From positions 124,001-188,000 of the forward strand of contig NZ_MJGC01000066.1 in NCBI RefSeq assembly GCF_001746915.1: a DNA stretch of 64,000 nt, given 5' to 3'. This document shows positions 13,018 to 22,991 of this stretch, piece after piece. Position numbers and translations under genes: made by a program. Every line of letters starts with the position of its first letter. Position 1 is the first letter of the stretch. The notes beneath the pieces were generated by a model. That model did no database searches, had not been told where the DNA came from, and saw only the letters and a program-made list of their open reading frames with translations. Origin of the DNA: Desertifilum tharense IPPAS B-1220. Lineage in GTDB: Bacteria; Cyanobacteriota; Cyanobacteriia; Cyanobacteriales; Desertifilaceae.

Positions 13018-13340
13018 AGCACCCTACCGTCTATTTTTTAAGTGATTTCACTTAAAAGTGAAACAAGTATTGGTAGAATTGCCCAGTGAAGCGTTGAAAA
13101 ATTTACAATAGCTTTATCGTTTGCTCCGAAGTCTTCATGAAAACGATCGCACTTTTGCAAAGCGCAGCGAGTAATTGTACGGAGCGATCGCCAATCCCAG
13201 GGCCGATCCAGAAGTAGGGGGAGAAATTTGTAGAATCTTAAGAAACTTAGGCAAAATTAAAGCACTTTAGCCAATTTTTGTAGATAACATTGAATTTAAG
13301 GCTGGGAAGCTGTTGAACTCGGTAAGGTCAGGGCTTCATC
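13018..13340. promoter_or_regulatory. Divergent promoter region with nested AAGTGA palindromes
   Basis: This 323-bp region separates PEP-CTERM copy 2 (minus) from remA-gmk (plus). At 13040-13063 three half-sites alternate: AAGTGA, TCACTT, AAGTGA. They form two overlapping inverted repeats, TAAGTGA-TT-TCACTTA and TTTCACTT-AA-AAGTGAAA. The block sits 23 bp before the copy 2 start, so it is a plausible operator or an RNA hairpin in its leader. Two HIP1-type sites occur at 13144 and 13184. I see no gene here. Confidence 0.5.
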
Positions 13341-13604
13341 ATGGATATCAAACTTATCAATATTGGTTTTGGCAATATCGTCTCTGCCAGCCGAGTCATT
13401 GCCATCGTTTCTCCAGAGTCGGCTCCCATTAAGCGAATTATTAGCGATGCGCGAGAGCGCGGACAGCTAATTGATGCTACCTATGGTCGTCGAACGCGAG
13501 CAGTGATTGTCATCGACTCCGGTCATATTATTCTCTCCGCCATTCAACCTGAGACGGTTGCTCATCGATTTCTAGCCCACAAGGAAATCAGTAATGAGGT
13601 TTAA
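13341..13604 (+). CDS. remA: RemA family (DUF370) regulator
   Basis: The 87-aa product begins [19 protein letters not shown] and contains [19 protein letters not shown] and the [11 protein letters not shown] segment typical of the DUF370/RemA family. In Bacillus, RemA is a DNA-binding activator of matrix genes. The cyanobacterial members lack a well-known role that I can name. It lies 98 bp upstream of gmk, an association common in bacterial genomes. Length and start agree with the family. Confidence 0.88.
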   Translation: MDIKLINIGFGNIVSASRVIAIVSPESAPIKRIISDARERGQLIDATYGRRTRAVIVIDSGHIILSAIQPETVAHRFLAHKEISNEV

Positions 13605-13702
13605 CAAGTCAAAACAAGTGGGTGAGGAATTCGGAGTAGACTGGATAAACCCCCCATTTAGGGCGGGCGTTCGCTCTTGAATGCACGACTATGTACTGAG
13701 AT

Positions 13703-14263
13703 ATGAAAAAAGGGAAGCTCATTGTTGTAACTGGGCCGAGTGGCGTTGGCAAAGGAACGCTAGTGCGATCGCTCCTAGAGCGCCATCGCGACTTATATCT
13801 TTCAGTCTCAGCAACCACGCGTGCCCCTCGCAGGGGCGAAATTGATGGCAAACATTATTATTTTGTCTCCCGCCCTCAATTTCAAGAAATGATTGCAGCT
13901 AACGAATTATTAGAATGGGCTGAATTTGCAGGCAATCTTTACGGGACTCCGCGCCGTCCTGTAGAAGCGCAAATTGACCAAGGTCGTTGGGTGCTGCTAG
14001 AAATTGAACTCGTCGGGGCCCGTCAGATCCGCGCCAACTTCCCGGAGGCTTTGCGGCTGTTTATCCTACCGCCTTCGATGTCGGAGCTAGAAAGACGACT
14101 CCGCAACCGTTCGAGCGACTCAGCAACGGCGATCGCGCTTCGTCTAGATCGAGCCACCGAAGAAATTGCCGCCGCCAGCGAATTTGACTTCCAAGTCATT
14201 AACGACGATCTAGAAACCGCACTTAAAAATATCGAAGCCGTGCTATTTGCCCGTTGCCCGTAA
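13703..14263 (+). CDS. gmk: Guanylate kinase
   Basis: The 186-aa product catalyses ATP-dependent phosphorylation of GMP to GDP. The P-loop [13 protein letters not shown] lies at residues 8-20. The GMP-binding segments [19 protein letters not shown] and [13 protein letters not shown] follow, and the lid region RLRNRSSD lies near 130. Length is normal for a bacterial enzyme. It is downstream of remA and convergent with psaJ. Purine salvage and de novo nucleotide supply is its expected cytosolic role. Confidence 0.95.
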   Translation: MKKGKLIVVTGPSGVGKGTLVRSLLERHRDLYLSVSATTRAPRRGEIDGKHYYFVSRPQFQEMIAANELLEWAEFAGNLYGTPRRPVEAQIDQGRWVLLEIELVGARQIRANFPEALRLFILPPSMSELERRLRNRSSDSATAIALRLDRATEEIAAASEFDFQVINDDLETALKNIEAVLFARCP

Positions 14264-14276
14264 CCCATTTAGGGAT

Positions 14277-14313
14277 TTGAAGCGCTTGACCCTAACTAGA
14301 GCAAGCGTTTCAA
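14277..14313. terminator. Convergent hairpin between gmk and psaJ
   Basis: TTGAAGCGCTTG (14277-14288) pairs with CAAGCGTTTCAA (14302-14313), 12 pairs with one wobble. It is placed between the ends of two convergent genes. No T run follows on either strand, so a terminator or RNA-stabiliser role is inferred from position. Confidence 0.45.
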
Positions 14314-14363
14314 AAACCCACCTAGATTACGGACAACGATTTACAGCGATGTCAAAAAAAGTG

Positions 14364-14492
14364 CTACGGCATGGGATGGAATAGCAGATCCGGGAAAAAA
14401 CGATTGAACTCAATCAAAATACCCGCCGTGATCGTGAACCAGATGGCAGCAATCACCGGAGCGGTAGACAAATATTTCAGAAAATACTGCAT
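14364..14492 (-). CDS. psaJ: Photosystem I subunit IX (PsaJ)
   Basis: A 42-codon minus-strand frame, too short for usual length cut-offs, begins [18 protein letters not shown] and ends LLFHPMP. It has one membrane span followed by [12 protein letters not shown]. This is the size and pattern of PsaJ, a single-span subunit that docks beside PsaF in photosystem I. AAGGAG-type bases (minus strand TAAGGAG equivalent: ACTCCTTAT at 14492-14500) precede the ATG. It lies 36 bp after psaF on the same strand, the standard psaFJ operon. Confidence 0.95.
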   Translation of the reverse strand: MQYFLKYLSTAPVIAAIWFTITAGILIEFNRFFPDLLFHPMP

Positions 14493-14528
14493 AAGGAGTC
14501 TCCCTAAACAACAGCAAACTTGAGGTAA

Positions 14529-15023
14529 CTAGCGAGGAGAAACCGGAACTTCTTCCTCTTTGGCAAACAGTTCACCCGTGGTGATGTCTTTGAGGGCTAG
14601 CAGGGGCCAAAATGGACCTTGAGCCACGCACTGAAGCGCCATTGGCACATCAATGATGATTTCTTTCTCTTCAGGATTACCGCTTTTACGAGCAGCAATC
14701 AGGTAAGAGCGTCCAACCCAGCCAATCCAGCCAGCAATATAGAGGAACAGCAAGCTAGGGATTAAGAAATCTCCAGCTCTCGACAACCGACCATCAACAA
14801 TCAGGTGAGGTAAACCTTCCGGACCGCAGTAGGCTTCGGCGTAACGCTCGAAACGTTTCGCACCGGATTTGGGGTCAGCGGTGGTATTGCGGGCATTTTT
14901 CGCCCGTTGCTGGAAGGCCGGCGACTCGCTGCAAGGAACTAAGTTGGAAGGAGCCGCAAGCATAGAGGGTGCGAAACCAATCCACAGAGTAATCGCAAGA
15001 ACTAGAGCCAACAATCGTCGCAT
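14529..15023 (-). CDS. psaF: Photosystem I subunit III precursor (PsaF)
   Basis: With the start set at 15023 (MRRLLALVL) the precursor is 164 aa, normal for cyanobacterial PsaF. A cleavable thylakoid signal peptide ends near SMLAAP. The lumenal domain has two cysteines (LVPCSES and EAYCGPEG), and a membrane span [18 protein letters not shown] follows. PsaF is a structural subunit on the lumenal side of photosystem I. A longer frame starting 10 codons earlier is possible, but AAAGGA lies correctly spaced before 15023. psaJ follows. Confidence 0.96.
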   Translation of the reverse strand: MRRLLALVLAITLWIGFAPSMLAAPSNLVPCSESPAFQQRAKNARNTTADPKSGAKRFERYAEAYCGPEGLPHLIVDGRLSRAGDFLIPSLLFLYIAGWIGWVGRSYLIAARKSGNPEEKEIIIDVPMALQCVAQGPFWPLLALKDITTGELFAKEEEVPVSPR

Positions 15024-15330
15024 TGAATTGTTTCCTTTTGTTACGAAAAACAAATTTTTTTTGTACCCTTAACCCAAGGTTGGGGATACAGACTTTTGAA
15101 ATTGCTCTATGGGAGGCAATTATACTCTCCTGAGACAGGGAATGAACGTTCCCCACGACCGAAATGGTGAGGGATTCTTGCTTCAGCGAGCCAAGCTTCC
15201 CCTACAGGAAGCCTTTCTCTCCACAAGCGTAGAGATTCGGATGCGTCCCATCCTATCTTTGATCGTTCGTCGAGTAGAGTTTAAGCTAAAACTGGTAGCA
15301 AACTTACTCATCCCAACAAATTACCAGCCA
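15024..15330. promoter_or_regulatory. Divergent psaF / tsaD promoter region
   Basis: These 307 bp separate the divergent psaF and tsaD genes. The tsaD frame stays open upstream through this region, but the protein family starts at 15331. A short inverted repeat CCCAA-GG-TTGGG lies at 15073-15084. I see no further gene or clear consensus promoter. Confidence 0.5.
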
Positions 15331-16380
15331 ATGGCAACAGTTTTAGCAATTGAAACAAGTTGTGACGAAACAGCGGTAGCAATTGTAAAAAATCGTCAAG
15401 TTTTGAGTAGCATCATTTCGTCACAGATTGCCGTGCATCAGCCCTATGGGGGGGTGGTGCCGGAAGTTGCCTCGCGCCGCCATCTAGAGATCGTTAACGA
15501 GGCGATCGCCCAAGCGCTAGAACAAGCCGATCTCGACTGGACTGCCATTGATGGCATCGCCGCCACCTGCGCGCCCGGTTTGGTTGGGGCCTTAATGGTG
15601 GGCTTAACCGCCGCGAAAACGCTCTCTATGGTGCATCAAAAGCCCTTTTTGGGAATTCACCACCTCGAAGGACATATTTACGCCTCCTACCTCAGCGAAC
15701 CCACCTTAAATCCCCCCTTCCTGTGCCTGCTGGTTTCTGGAGGACACACCAGCCTGATTTACGTCAAACAGGGGGGACAGTATGACGTTTTAGGACAAAC
15801 CCGCGATGATGCAGCCGGGGAAGCCTTTGACAAAGTGGCGCGACTGCTCAACCTCAGTTATCCCGGCGGGCCCATTATCGATCGCCTCGCCCAACAGGGC
15901 AACCCCCAGGCGTTTCCCTTACCGGAAGGAAAAATTTCCCTCCCCGGTGGCGGCTATCATCCCTACGATTCCAGCTTTAGCGGTTTAAAAACAGCCGTAT
16001 GGCGTTTGGTGCAACAACTCCAGGAAACCTCCCCCGACTTACCCGTTAACGACTTAGCCGCCAGCTTTCAAGCAACCGTCGCCAAGGCACTCACTAAAAG
16101 AGCGATCGCCTGCGCCCTTGATTATGGTTTAGATACGATTGCAGTGGGGGGAGGCGTGGCTGCCAATAGCGGTTTGCGCGATCGCCTGCAAACTGCTGCT
16201 AACTCGCACAACCTGCGGGTGCTTTTTCCCCCGTTAAAATTTTGCACCGACAACGCGGCCATGATTGCCTGCGTCGCGGCCGATCGTTTAGAACAGGGCT
16301 ATACCTCACCCCTTTCACTCGGCGTGCAATCGAGAATGCCTGTTACAGAGGTCATGAACCTTTATAACCGGATGGGTTAA
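15331..16380 (+). CDS. tsaD: tRNA N6-threonylcarbamoyladenosine transferase TsaD
   Basis: From [17 protein letters not shown] the product is 349 aa, the usual TsaD length. It transfers the threonylcarbamoyl group onto A37 of ANN-decoding tRNAs, working with TsaB, TsaE and TsaC. Family marks are the ATP/metal site HHLEGHIYA near residue 110, VSGGHTSL near 135, [11 protein letters not shown], and [11 protein letters not shown] near 270. An in-frame upstream extension to 15109 is not family-like and is left out. The position next to psaFJ is familiar in cyanobacteria. Confidence 0.95.
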   Translation: MATVLAIETSCDETAVAIVKNRQVLSSIISSQIAVHQPYGGVVPEVASRRHLEIVNEAIAQALEQADLDWTAIDGIAATCAPGLVGALMVGLTAAKTLSMVHQKPFLGIHHLEGHIYASYLSEPTLNPPFLCLLVSGGHTSLIYVKQGGQYDVLGQTRDDAAGEAFDKVARLLNLSYPGGPIIDRLAQQGNPQAFPLPEGKISLPGGGYHPYDSSFSGLKTAVWRLVQQLQETSPDLPVNDLAASFQATVAKALTKRAIACALDYGLDTIAVGGGVAANSGLRDRLQTAANSHNLRVLFPPLKFCTDNAAMIACVAADRLEQGYTSPLSLGVQSRMPVTEVMNLYNRMG

Positions 16381-16483
16381 TTAGATAACCTGAGAAAAGC
16401 GGATTAGCTTGGTAATGGTTAAAGAGCGATCGCCTCATCTTCTGTGCTAGGTATCCGTTCTCATTTTGGATGACTGAGATTTT

Positions 16484-18235
16484 ATGTCCCGCGCTGGACG
16501 AATCTATCAAAAAATCGGTTATGGCTATCTTGTCGCCATTGGCGTTGGCTTTTGTGGCACCTTGTTGGGTATGGTCGTTGCCGACTATTATCAGGGACGA
16601 GGGTTAGCACAACTCGCCGACGCCAACGAACAAGTTCACTTGCTCTTTGACTTTCGCGATGGGGCGATCGCAGCCCAAAGACACGGGTTGCAAATGCCAA
16701 CGCTGGTTCGCGATCGCCCCTCGATCGAGGCAGAGGCGGTGCAATTGCAAGAGCAAATGCAACGAGTCCAAGTTCTTTTAGCAGACCTTCAGGCGTTTAT
16801 CGCCAGTCGTCCCTCCTGGTTAGCCACCGAACCGCAACGCTTAGAAAATTTACTGCTCGCCTACTACAATACGCTAGCTGCCTATACTCAGGCTATTCAT
16901 TTCAGCGTTCAAGAGTTTGATTGGGATAATAGCACCGACGCCGAACTCGAAGAGCTACACGCCACCCTAGAAGCGATCGCCGCCAGCGAGCAAAACCGCC
17001 AACTCAACCGCCTGAACCTCGAACTCACCGAAGTGCTGAAAATTGCCCAAACCCAACAGGCACAAAGCGGCGAAGTCATGGAAGAGGCGCAAGGCTTAGA
17101 AAAATTGATCGTCATCTTGAGTGGCTTATGCTCAGTTGCGATCGCGCTTTTGGTCGCCTATCGTACCACGCGCGCGATCGCCCTTCCCTTGGGAAACATT
17201 ACCCAAGTCGCCCAACAAGCCGCTAACGAAGCTAACTTTCAACTGCGCGTTCCGGTGACAGGAGACGATGAGATCGCCTGTCTTGCTCAATCATTAAACT
17301 TTCTGATTGAAAGCGTGTCCATTCGCACCCAGGAATTGCAAAAGGCGGTAGCGCTTGCAGAATCTCAAACCCAACATCTCCAGCAAACCCTTAGCCTATT
17401 ACAAGAAACCCAGTCCCAACTGATTCACAGCGAAAAAATGTCTTCTTTGGGTCAGATGGTGGCCGGAATTGCCCACGAAGTCAATAATCCCATCAACTTT
17501 GTCTACGGCAATGTCAATTATGCCCAGCGACACATCAACGATCTGTTGCAACTGCTCGAACTCTATCAAACCCAAGTCACAAACCCCTCACCCGAAATTG
17601 AGGACTTAGCAGAATCTCTGGATATTGAATTTGTGAAATCCGATCTGGCAAAACTGCTCAATTCCATGAAAGTAGGGACAGAACGCATTCGATCCATTGT
17701 CCTGTCGTTACGCATTTTCTCGCGTTTGGATGAAGCAGACTGCAAGCCAGCCAATTTGCATGAAGGCATTGACAGTACCTTGCTGATTTTAGGAAATCGT
17801 CTCAAAGCGCAAGCCCACCGACCAGAGATTAAGATCGTTAAAGTCTACGACAGCCTTCCCTTGGTGGAATGCTACGCCGGACAAGTCAACCAGGTGTTTA
17901 TGAATATTTTAGCCAATGCCATTGACGCCCTAGACGAACAACCGGATAACCCTCAACCGACCATTACCATCCGCACGGAAGCCCTTGACGAGTATTGGTT
18001 AGCGATCGCCATTAGCGACAATGGCCCCGGTATCCCGGAAAACGTGCAAAAACGCCTCTTCGATCCGTTTTATACCACCAAAGCAGTCGGTAAAGGGACA
18101 GGGTTAGGATTATCGATTAGCTACAAAATTATCAAAGACAAACATCGGGGCAGCATCACCTGTAACTCAACGTTAGGGAAAGGCACCACATTTACCGTTA
18201 AAATTCCCTTCAAAATAACTGGGCTAATGGTTTAA
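16484..18235 (+). CDS. Membrane sensor histidine kinase
   Basis: The 583-aa product has a membrane span near residues 12-35, an extracytoplasmic segment to about 205, a second span near 208-228, then a HAMP-like region to about 285 and a coiled coil. The kinase core follows: H-box MVAGIAHEVNNP with the phospho-accepting His near 331, N-box NILANAIDAL near 475, DNGPGIP near 513, FDPFYTTK and a GTGLGLSI G2 box. No receiver domain is attached and no response regulator lies next to it, so its partner is unknown. Its last 4 bp overlap the end of the convergent cyclase gene. The sensed signal cannot be read from sequence. Confidence 0.9.
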   Translation: MSRAGRIYQKIGYGYLVAIGVGFCGTLLGMVVADYYQGRGLAQLADANEQVHLLFDFRDGAIAAQRHGLQMPTLVRDRPSIEAEAVQLQEQMQRVQVLLADLQAFIASRPSWLATEPQRLENLLLAYYNTLAAYTQAIHFSVQEFDWDNSTDAELEELHATLEAIAASEQNRQLNRLNLELTEVLKIAQTQQAQSGEVMEEAQGLEKLIVILSGLCSVAIALLVAYRTTRAIALPLGNITQVAQQAANEANFQLRVPVTGDDEIACLAQSLNFLIESVSIRTQELQKAVALAESQTQHLQQTLSLLQETQSQLIHSEKMSSLGQMVAGIAHEVNNPINFVYGNVNYAQRHINDLLQLLELYQTQVTNPSPEIEDLAESLDIEFVKSDLAKLLNSMKVGTERIRSIVLSLRIFSRLDEADCKPANLHEGIDSTLLILGNRLKAQAHRPEIKIVKVYDSLPLVECYAGQVNQVFMNILANAIDALDEQPDNPQPTITIRTEALDEYWLAIAISDNGPGIPENVQKRLFDPFYTTKAVGKGTGLGLSISYKIIKDKHRGSITCNSTLGKGTTFTVKIPFKITGLMV

Positions 18236-20925
18236 TCTTCCTCCTGACCCAGCAACCAATACGTTACCATTTCCCCCTTACCCTTAATTGCGATCGCCCC
18301 TCGCGCTTCCATGCGATATTTCCCCTTGAGGCGTGCGTAAGTCGCTTGAGTCACCTGAATTTTGCCCGGTTCTCCTTGAGATTCCATCCGCGAAGCCACA
18401 TTGACGGTATCGCCCCATAAATCGTAGCTAAACTTTTTGGTGCCAATCACGCCCGCTACCACTGCACCTGTATTCATGCCGATCCGCAAGGCGAAGGGTT
18501 GTTGCAGTTCGCGACTCAGGGCGATCGCCTCAGCTTGCATGGCGAGTGCCATATCCGCAACCGCCTCAGCGCTATCAATGCGCGGAGTCGGGACGCCCCC
18601 AACCACCATATAGGCATCCCCAATGGTTTTAATCTTCTCTAAACTATACTGGGCGGCCAAGCGATCGAAGGCAGAGAAGATATGGTTCAACCGTTCTAGC
18701 AACTCAATGGGGGTAATCTGCGAAGAGAGTTCGGTAAAGTTCACAATATCGGCAAACAGCACCGTCACTTCAGCAAAACTATCGGCGATATTTTTCGGGC
18801 CTTGCTTGAGGCGTTCGGCGATCGCTTGCGGCAAGATATTCAGCAAGAGGCGTTCTGTGGTGCGGCGCTGGCGGTGCAATTCATCTTCAGCCCGCCGACG
18901 CGCCGTAATATCTTGAACAGTGCCTTCATAGTACAGCAGTTGCCCGCGAGTATCTTTAACCACCCGAATATTCTCAGAAATCCAAATGGGGGTTCCATCC
19001 TGGCGATACACTTGGGATTCGCAAGCCGAGATCGCATCAAACCGTTCCATATAGGCGGTGAGTTCGTCCCAACGTCGGGGTTGAACGTAAAGTTGCCCAG
19101 ACAAATCGGTAATAGCAGCCAGCAATTCAGCCGGGGAGTCATAGCCGTAAATTTGGGCTAGGGCTGGATTGGCACTAATATAGCGTTTCTCTAAAGAGGC
19201 TTGAAAGATACCTTCTGCGGCATTTTCAAAGATACTGCGATATTTTTCTTCGGCTTGTTGTAAGGCAAGTTCGGCCCGCTTGCGTTCCCTGGCTTCAAGG
19301 GCTAACGTCACTAAATCGGCAATGGAACGAGCAAAGTTTTGTTCTTCTAAACGCCAATGGCGGGGAGTGCCAATCTGTTCAAAGCAAATGACGCCGACGA
19401 GTTGACCCCCAGGTCGAACGGGGATATCCAGCATGGCGGCAATATTGAGCGGTTTGAGGTAGTTTTCAGTAAATTCGCAGGTTCTCGGATCGGTTTGGGC
19501 ATCGGTGGCGGCGATGCTTTGTTCATCTTGCAAGGCTTGGAAATAGGCAGGGTAGTCTTGGGCAACCAGTTGCAAACCTTGGGTATGGCGGTTGGGGGTT
19601 TGCTCAAATAGATCGACGCATTCGAGGGTAGAGTGATTCTTATCGAGCAACCAGATACTAACCCGTTCTACGGCGATCGCTCTAGCACATTCTTCGGTAA
19701 TTTCTTGAATGGCGGTTTGAAAATCCCCCTGGTTCAGGGCGCGACTGGCCGCGAGATCGAGCAAGACGGTGTTTTGTTGGCGCAGTTGGCGTTCGCTTTC
19801 CCGCAAGGCGGCTTCGGCTTGGGTGCGTTCGGTGATATCCCGCGCTACCCAAATGGCAGTTTCTGCCGAGAGGGGGGAAATATGGGCCGAAAACCACATT
19901 TCGCGGTTTTGAATGTGCAGGCTGTATTCTAGTTTGACGGTTTCCTGATGGTTGAGGGCCCGTTGGACGTGACCCAAAAAGGTGTCGGCTTGGGCGGTGG
20001 GAAAGACTTCGTGTAGGGTGCTGCCCAGTTGTTCGTCGGTGGGTTTATATAAGAGATCGGGGTTGGTGGAGGCGACTTTTAGCACTTGTCCTTGTCGATC
20101 GACGACGAGGATGACTTCGGTCATGGCGGCAAATAAGCCCCGCAGTTCGGCTTCTGCGGTTTGGAGTTGGGCGGTGCGTTCTTCTACGCATTGTTCGAGA
20201 TATTCGGCTTGTTCGCGCAGTTGGGCTTCTGACTCGCGCAGGGCGGCTTCCACTTGTTTGCGCTGGCTGATGTCAAATAGGCTAATCAGCAGGGTGGGTT
20301 CGCCTTGAAAGATTAAAGGATTGAGGGATGCTGAAGCCCAGAAGGTGCTGCCGTTGGCTTTTTTAATTAAAATTTCGTGATTGCGGACAAACCCATTCTG
20401 GTTGAATTGATGCATGAGGCGTTCGGCATCATCTGGGTCATGGTAGAAGCTTTGGAAGGGGCAGTTGACTAGAGATTGGGCCTCAAGGTCGAGGAGTTCT
20501 GCCAGCATGGTGTTGGCATATTTGATTGTACCCTCTGGCAGGCGACCGAGGATGATGGCGACGGGGGTGGCTTCGGCGATCGCGCGAAATTGATCTTCGC
20601 TTTGGCGCATCGACTCGACGGCGCGGTTATAAAGTTCGTACTCTAAGGCGTCGCCATGTTCGGTGATGGTTTGCAGCATTAGCTCTAAGTCGCTTTTATC
20701 CCGCGTCACCGTTTCTAAGATCGATTGTAGGGTGGCTTGGGCGCGCTGGCGTTCGGTAATTTCTTGGGAGAGTTTTTGGTTGGCGGCGAATAGTTCGGCT
20801 TCGATGGTGTCGCCATGTTCGATGGTGGTTGAGAGGGTAATTTCCAAGTCAGCGATCGCCTGCTGAAGTTGGGCCACTTCTTGGCGCAGGCGTTCGAGTT
20901 CTGAAGAAGAATGGGGTTCTACCAC
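18232..20925 (-). CDS. PAS/GAF-containing class III adenylate/guanylate cyclase
   Basis: The 897-aa product starts with a coiled-coil region carrying two EHGD-containing copies (STTIEHGDTIEAEL and LQTITEHGDALEYEL, residues ~30-95). PAS domains follow at about 110-230 and 260-370, a GAF domain at 390-550 and a third PAS at 565-685. The C-terminal class III cyclase domain (about 705-890) has VTVLFADIVNFTELS, IKTIGDAYMVVGG and RIGMNTGAVVAGVIG. The product is cAMP or cGMP; I did not resolve substrate-determining residues. It appears cytosolic with no membrane span. It lies next to STAS, HATPase and GGDEF genes on the same strand, one of which shares its N-terminal module. Confidence 0.9.
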   Translation of the reverse strand: MVEPHSSSELERLRQEVAQLQQAIADLEITLSTTIEHGDTIEAELFAANQKLSQEITERQRAQATLQSILETVTRDKSDLELMLQTITEHGDALEYELYNRAVESMRQSEDQFRAIAEATPVAIILGRLPEGTIKYANTMLAELLDLEAQSLVNCPFQSFYHDPDDAERLMHQFNQNGFVRNHEILIKKANGSTFWASASLNPLIFQGEPTLLISLFDISQRKQVEAALRESEAQLREQAEYLEQCVEERTAQLQTAEAELRGLFAAMTEVILVVDRQGQVLKVASTNPDLLYKPTDEQLGSTLHEVFPTAQADTFLGHVQRALNHQETVKLEYSLHIQNREMWFSAHISPLSAETAIWVARDITERTQAEAALRESERQLRQQNTVLLDLAASRALNQGDFQTAIQEITEECARAIAVERVSIWLLDKNHSTLECVDLFEQTPNRHTQGLQLVAQDYPAYFQALQDEQSIAATDAQTDPRTCEFTENYLKPLNIAAMLDIPVRPGGQLVGVICFEQIGTPRHWRLEEQNFARSIADLVTLALEARERKRAELALQQAEEKYRSIFENAAEGIFQASLEKRYISANPALAQIYGYDSPAELLAAITDLSGQLYVQPRRWDELTAYMERFDAISACESQVYRQDGTPIWISENIRVVKDTRGQLLYYEGTVQDITARRRAEDELHRQRRTTERLLLNILPQAIAERLKQGPKNIADSFAEVTVLFADIVNFTELSSQITPIELLERLNHIFSAFDRLAAQYSLEKIKTIGDAYMVVGGVPTPRIDSAEAVADMALAMQAEAIALSRELQQPFALRIGMNTGAVVAGVIGTKKFSYDLWGDTVNVASRMESQGEPGKIQVTQATYARLKGKYRMEARGAIAIKGKGEMVTYWLLGQEED

Positions 20926-20940
20926 GGAAGTCCACTCTTA

Positions 20941-21282
20941 CTATGAAAACTCTAGTTTAAGGCTGGGCATTAATCGTTGCAGGTTTTTTAAGGATTTGGT
21001 TTGCCAAAGCACTTGATTCGATCCTAATAAAATCAGTTGCACGTTCTCCATTTGGCGTACCTTAACAACAAACATCGATAGCATACTGATTCCGGAACTG
21101 TTGAGAAATTCTAGTTCGCGTAAATCAAGGGTCATCTTTTCATGGGGCTGAATCTGATTGAGCATTAAATCGATAATGGGTTGATAGGCTTCCATGCCAT
21201 TCAACCGCAAAAATCCCTGATACTTAAAGGTTGCGGTTTCCGGGATGTACCCGACTTGATAATCATCCGTTGTGATTTCCAC
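20941..21282 (-). CDS. STAS-domain protein (anti-sigma-antagonist-like)
   Basis: The 113-aa product has the STAS pattern MTLDLRELEFLNSSGISMLSMF, where one of the two serines would be the phospho-acceptor in SpoIIAA-like switch proteins. It follows a HATPase-type gene 45 bp upstream and precedes the cyclase gene by 15 bp, so the three may be one transcript. A partner-switch with the neighbouring HATPase protein is inferred from adjacency, not shown. Confidence 0.8.
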   Translation of the reverse strand: MEITTDDYQVGYIPETATFKYQGFLRLNGMEAYQPIIDLMLNQIQPHEKMTLDLRELEFLNSSGISMLSMFVVKVRQMENVQLILLGSNQVLWQTKSLKNLQRLMPSLKLEFS

Positions 21283-21327
21283 GCCAAAACACTCCTGCGA
21301 TCGCGGTTGACCCGATGGTAATTTTTA

Positions 21328-21918
21328 CTACACTTCTAACTGTGCCATTGTGGTTGCCCAAATCACATGGGGCTGGTCTGGCACTATTTGGAATTTCCAA
21401 CCCAGTCGGGCAGAATAGTCTTGAATGGTGGTCAGCAGTCCCATTGCAGACTGCCCTTGTCCTAATGCTGCTTTTTCTAATTGGCGGGTGTACAACTCCT
21501 CGCGATCGGAAGCGAGCAGTTCTTGAATAAAGGCTTGATAGCGTTCGCTGGTGGGGCGATCGATATAATTTTCGATCGTAAACATCACATTGGTATCATA
21601 TAGATAAAGGGAAATTGTTACGGGTAAATTAACGGTTTTATCGCTATATTTCATGGCGTTTTCTATTAATTCATTCGCCACATAACTCACCATTGCCCGG
21701 ACGGTTTCTCGCCGATCGATTTGGCTGCCGGGTATCGTTTCTCCGGGAAAGAAGTTAGCAAAGTAATCGCCTAAAAAATCCGCCGATAATCCATAGTTTT
21801 TCCACCGTTGCGTCCGGGCTTTGGAACTGGGAGAAAAATGCAGGGTTAAGTATTCTTCGCTGACTTGATTTTCTTCAAAACTTTCACCAAAAACCTGGAG
21901 ACTAGAAGAAGACATCAT
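21328..21918 (-). CDS. HATPase-like (RsbW/SpoIIAB-type) regulatory protein
   Basis: The 196-aa product includes VANELIENAMKYSDK near residue 80, an N-box-like ATP-binding motif of GHKL proteins, and a later GQGQSAMGLLTT stretch that may serve as the G-box. It resembles cyanobacterial slr1861-type proteins placed with STAS partners; DUF6272 is a possible family name. It likely binds or phosphorylates the STAS protein encoded next. No membrane segment is seen. Assignment as an active kinase is uncertain. Confidence 0.65.
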   Translation of the reverse strand: MMSSSSLQVFGESFEENQVSEEYLTLHFSPSSKARTQRWKNYGLSADFLGDYFANFFPGETIPGSQIDRRETVRAMVSYVANELIENAMKYSDKTVNLPVTISLYLYDTNVMFTIENYIDRPTSERYQAFIQELLASDREELYTRQLEKAALGQGQSAMGLLTTIQDYSARLGWKFQIVPDQPHVIWATTMAQLEV

Positions 21919-22160
21919 AAAAATGTTGGAGACGATGAGAAGGTCAGTGTTCGATCGATTGGGTAGCTTCAGTTAAGAAGTGACCCGGTGAAGTAGATGA
22001 GACGATCCCGATTGCTAGTATAGCAAAGCTTGCCGCTGCTTCGAGTTTAAGTCCAGTTGGGCTTGAGATAGAATGTTATTCCAATTTTATTGAGGTTTGC
22101 GACTGGGGGAGATTTCTTGCTAAAAAAGCCTCCTAATTATCAGGCAATTCGGATTTATTG

Positions 22161-22991
22161 TTATTGAATCAGCGCTTGATTTTTTCCTCCTTGCTTTGCT
22201 TGATATAAACAGCGATCGGCTTGTAAAATCCAATCGTCTGGTTTGAGTTGAGGATGGGGAATTTGGCTGATTCCACCCAAGCTCAACGTCACCCAATCGC
22301 TGACTTGGGAGTAGCGATGGGGAATCGATTTTTCTTGCAGGCGATCGCGAATCCTTTGGGCAAGTTCTAGGGCATCGGATCGGGCAGTTCGCGGTAAGAT
22401 AATGGCAAACTCTTCACCCCCATAGCGAGAGACTAAACTTTCGCGATCGCTCACCATTTCATTTAAGACTTCAGCAATCTCTTTCAAACAGCGATCGCCT
22501 GCTAAATGACCGTAAGCATCATTGTATTGTTTGAAATAATCAATGTCGCATAGCATAACCGTTAGCGGTGCTTGTTCGCGATCCATTAACTCCCATTGCT
22601 GAGTCAGATATTGTTCTAATTTACGACGATTAGCCAACTGAGTCAGGAAATCAACCGTCGCTAGGCGATCTAATTCGCTGACTTTCCTCAACCACTGGAC
22701 ATCGAGCATATCGCCATGTTCGGTGAGAATTTGCAGCGTAATCTCTAAGTCCTGTTTTTGTTGCGAAATTAAATCTAAGATGGCTCTTAACTTTAACTCA
22801 GCGCGTTGGCGATCGCGAATTTCCTGTTGCAGTTGCTGATTCATCGCTTGCAACTGTCTTTCAATACAATCGCCATGTTCGACTGCTGTCAGCAACGTCA
22901 GGCGCAAATCCTGGTTTTCCTGTTGAAGCTGTTTAATCTTTTGTTGCAAACGTTGGGTGACTTGGTTGTGCGTTGGATTGCTTTTAGGCAT
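22161..22991 (-). CDS. Diguanylate cyclase with EHGD coiled-coil module
   Basis: From MPKSNPTHNQ the product is about 276 aa; a TTG-initiated longer form to 23036 is possible. The N-terminal half is a coiled coil with AVEHGDCIERQL and ILTEHGDMLDVQ, the same motif spacing as at the N-terminus of the nearby nucleotide cyclase. The C-terminal GGDEF domain has DFLTQLANRRKLEQYL, CDIDYFKQYND and the active-site loop RYGGEEFAIILPR. It would make cyclic-di-GMP from two GTP. I see no RxxD inhibitory site before GGEEF. No sensory or membrane domain is present, so input may come through the coiled coil. Confidence 0.9.
   Translation of the reverse strand: MPKSNPTHNQVTQRLQQKIKQLQQENQDLRLTLLTAVEHGDCIERQLQAMNQQLQQEIRDRQRAELKLRAILDLISQQKQDLEITLQILTEHGDMLDVQWLRKVSELDRLATVDFLTQLANRRKLEQYLTQQWELMDREQAPLTVMLCDIDYFKQYNDAYGHLAGDRCLKEIAEVLNEMVSDRESLVSRYGGEEFAIILPRTARSDALELAQRIRDRLQEKSIPHRYSQVSDWVTLSLGGISQIPHPQLKPDDWILQADRCLYQAKQGGKNQALIQ

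Noticed and set aside
15109..15330. N-terminal extension of TsaD
   Set aside because: The family starts at [11 protein letters not shown] and the extra codons show no resemblance to it; the reading frame is open by chance.
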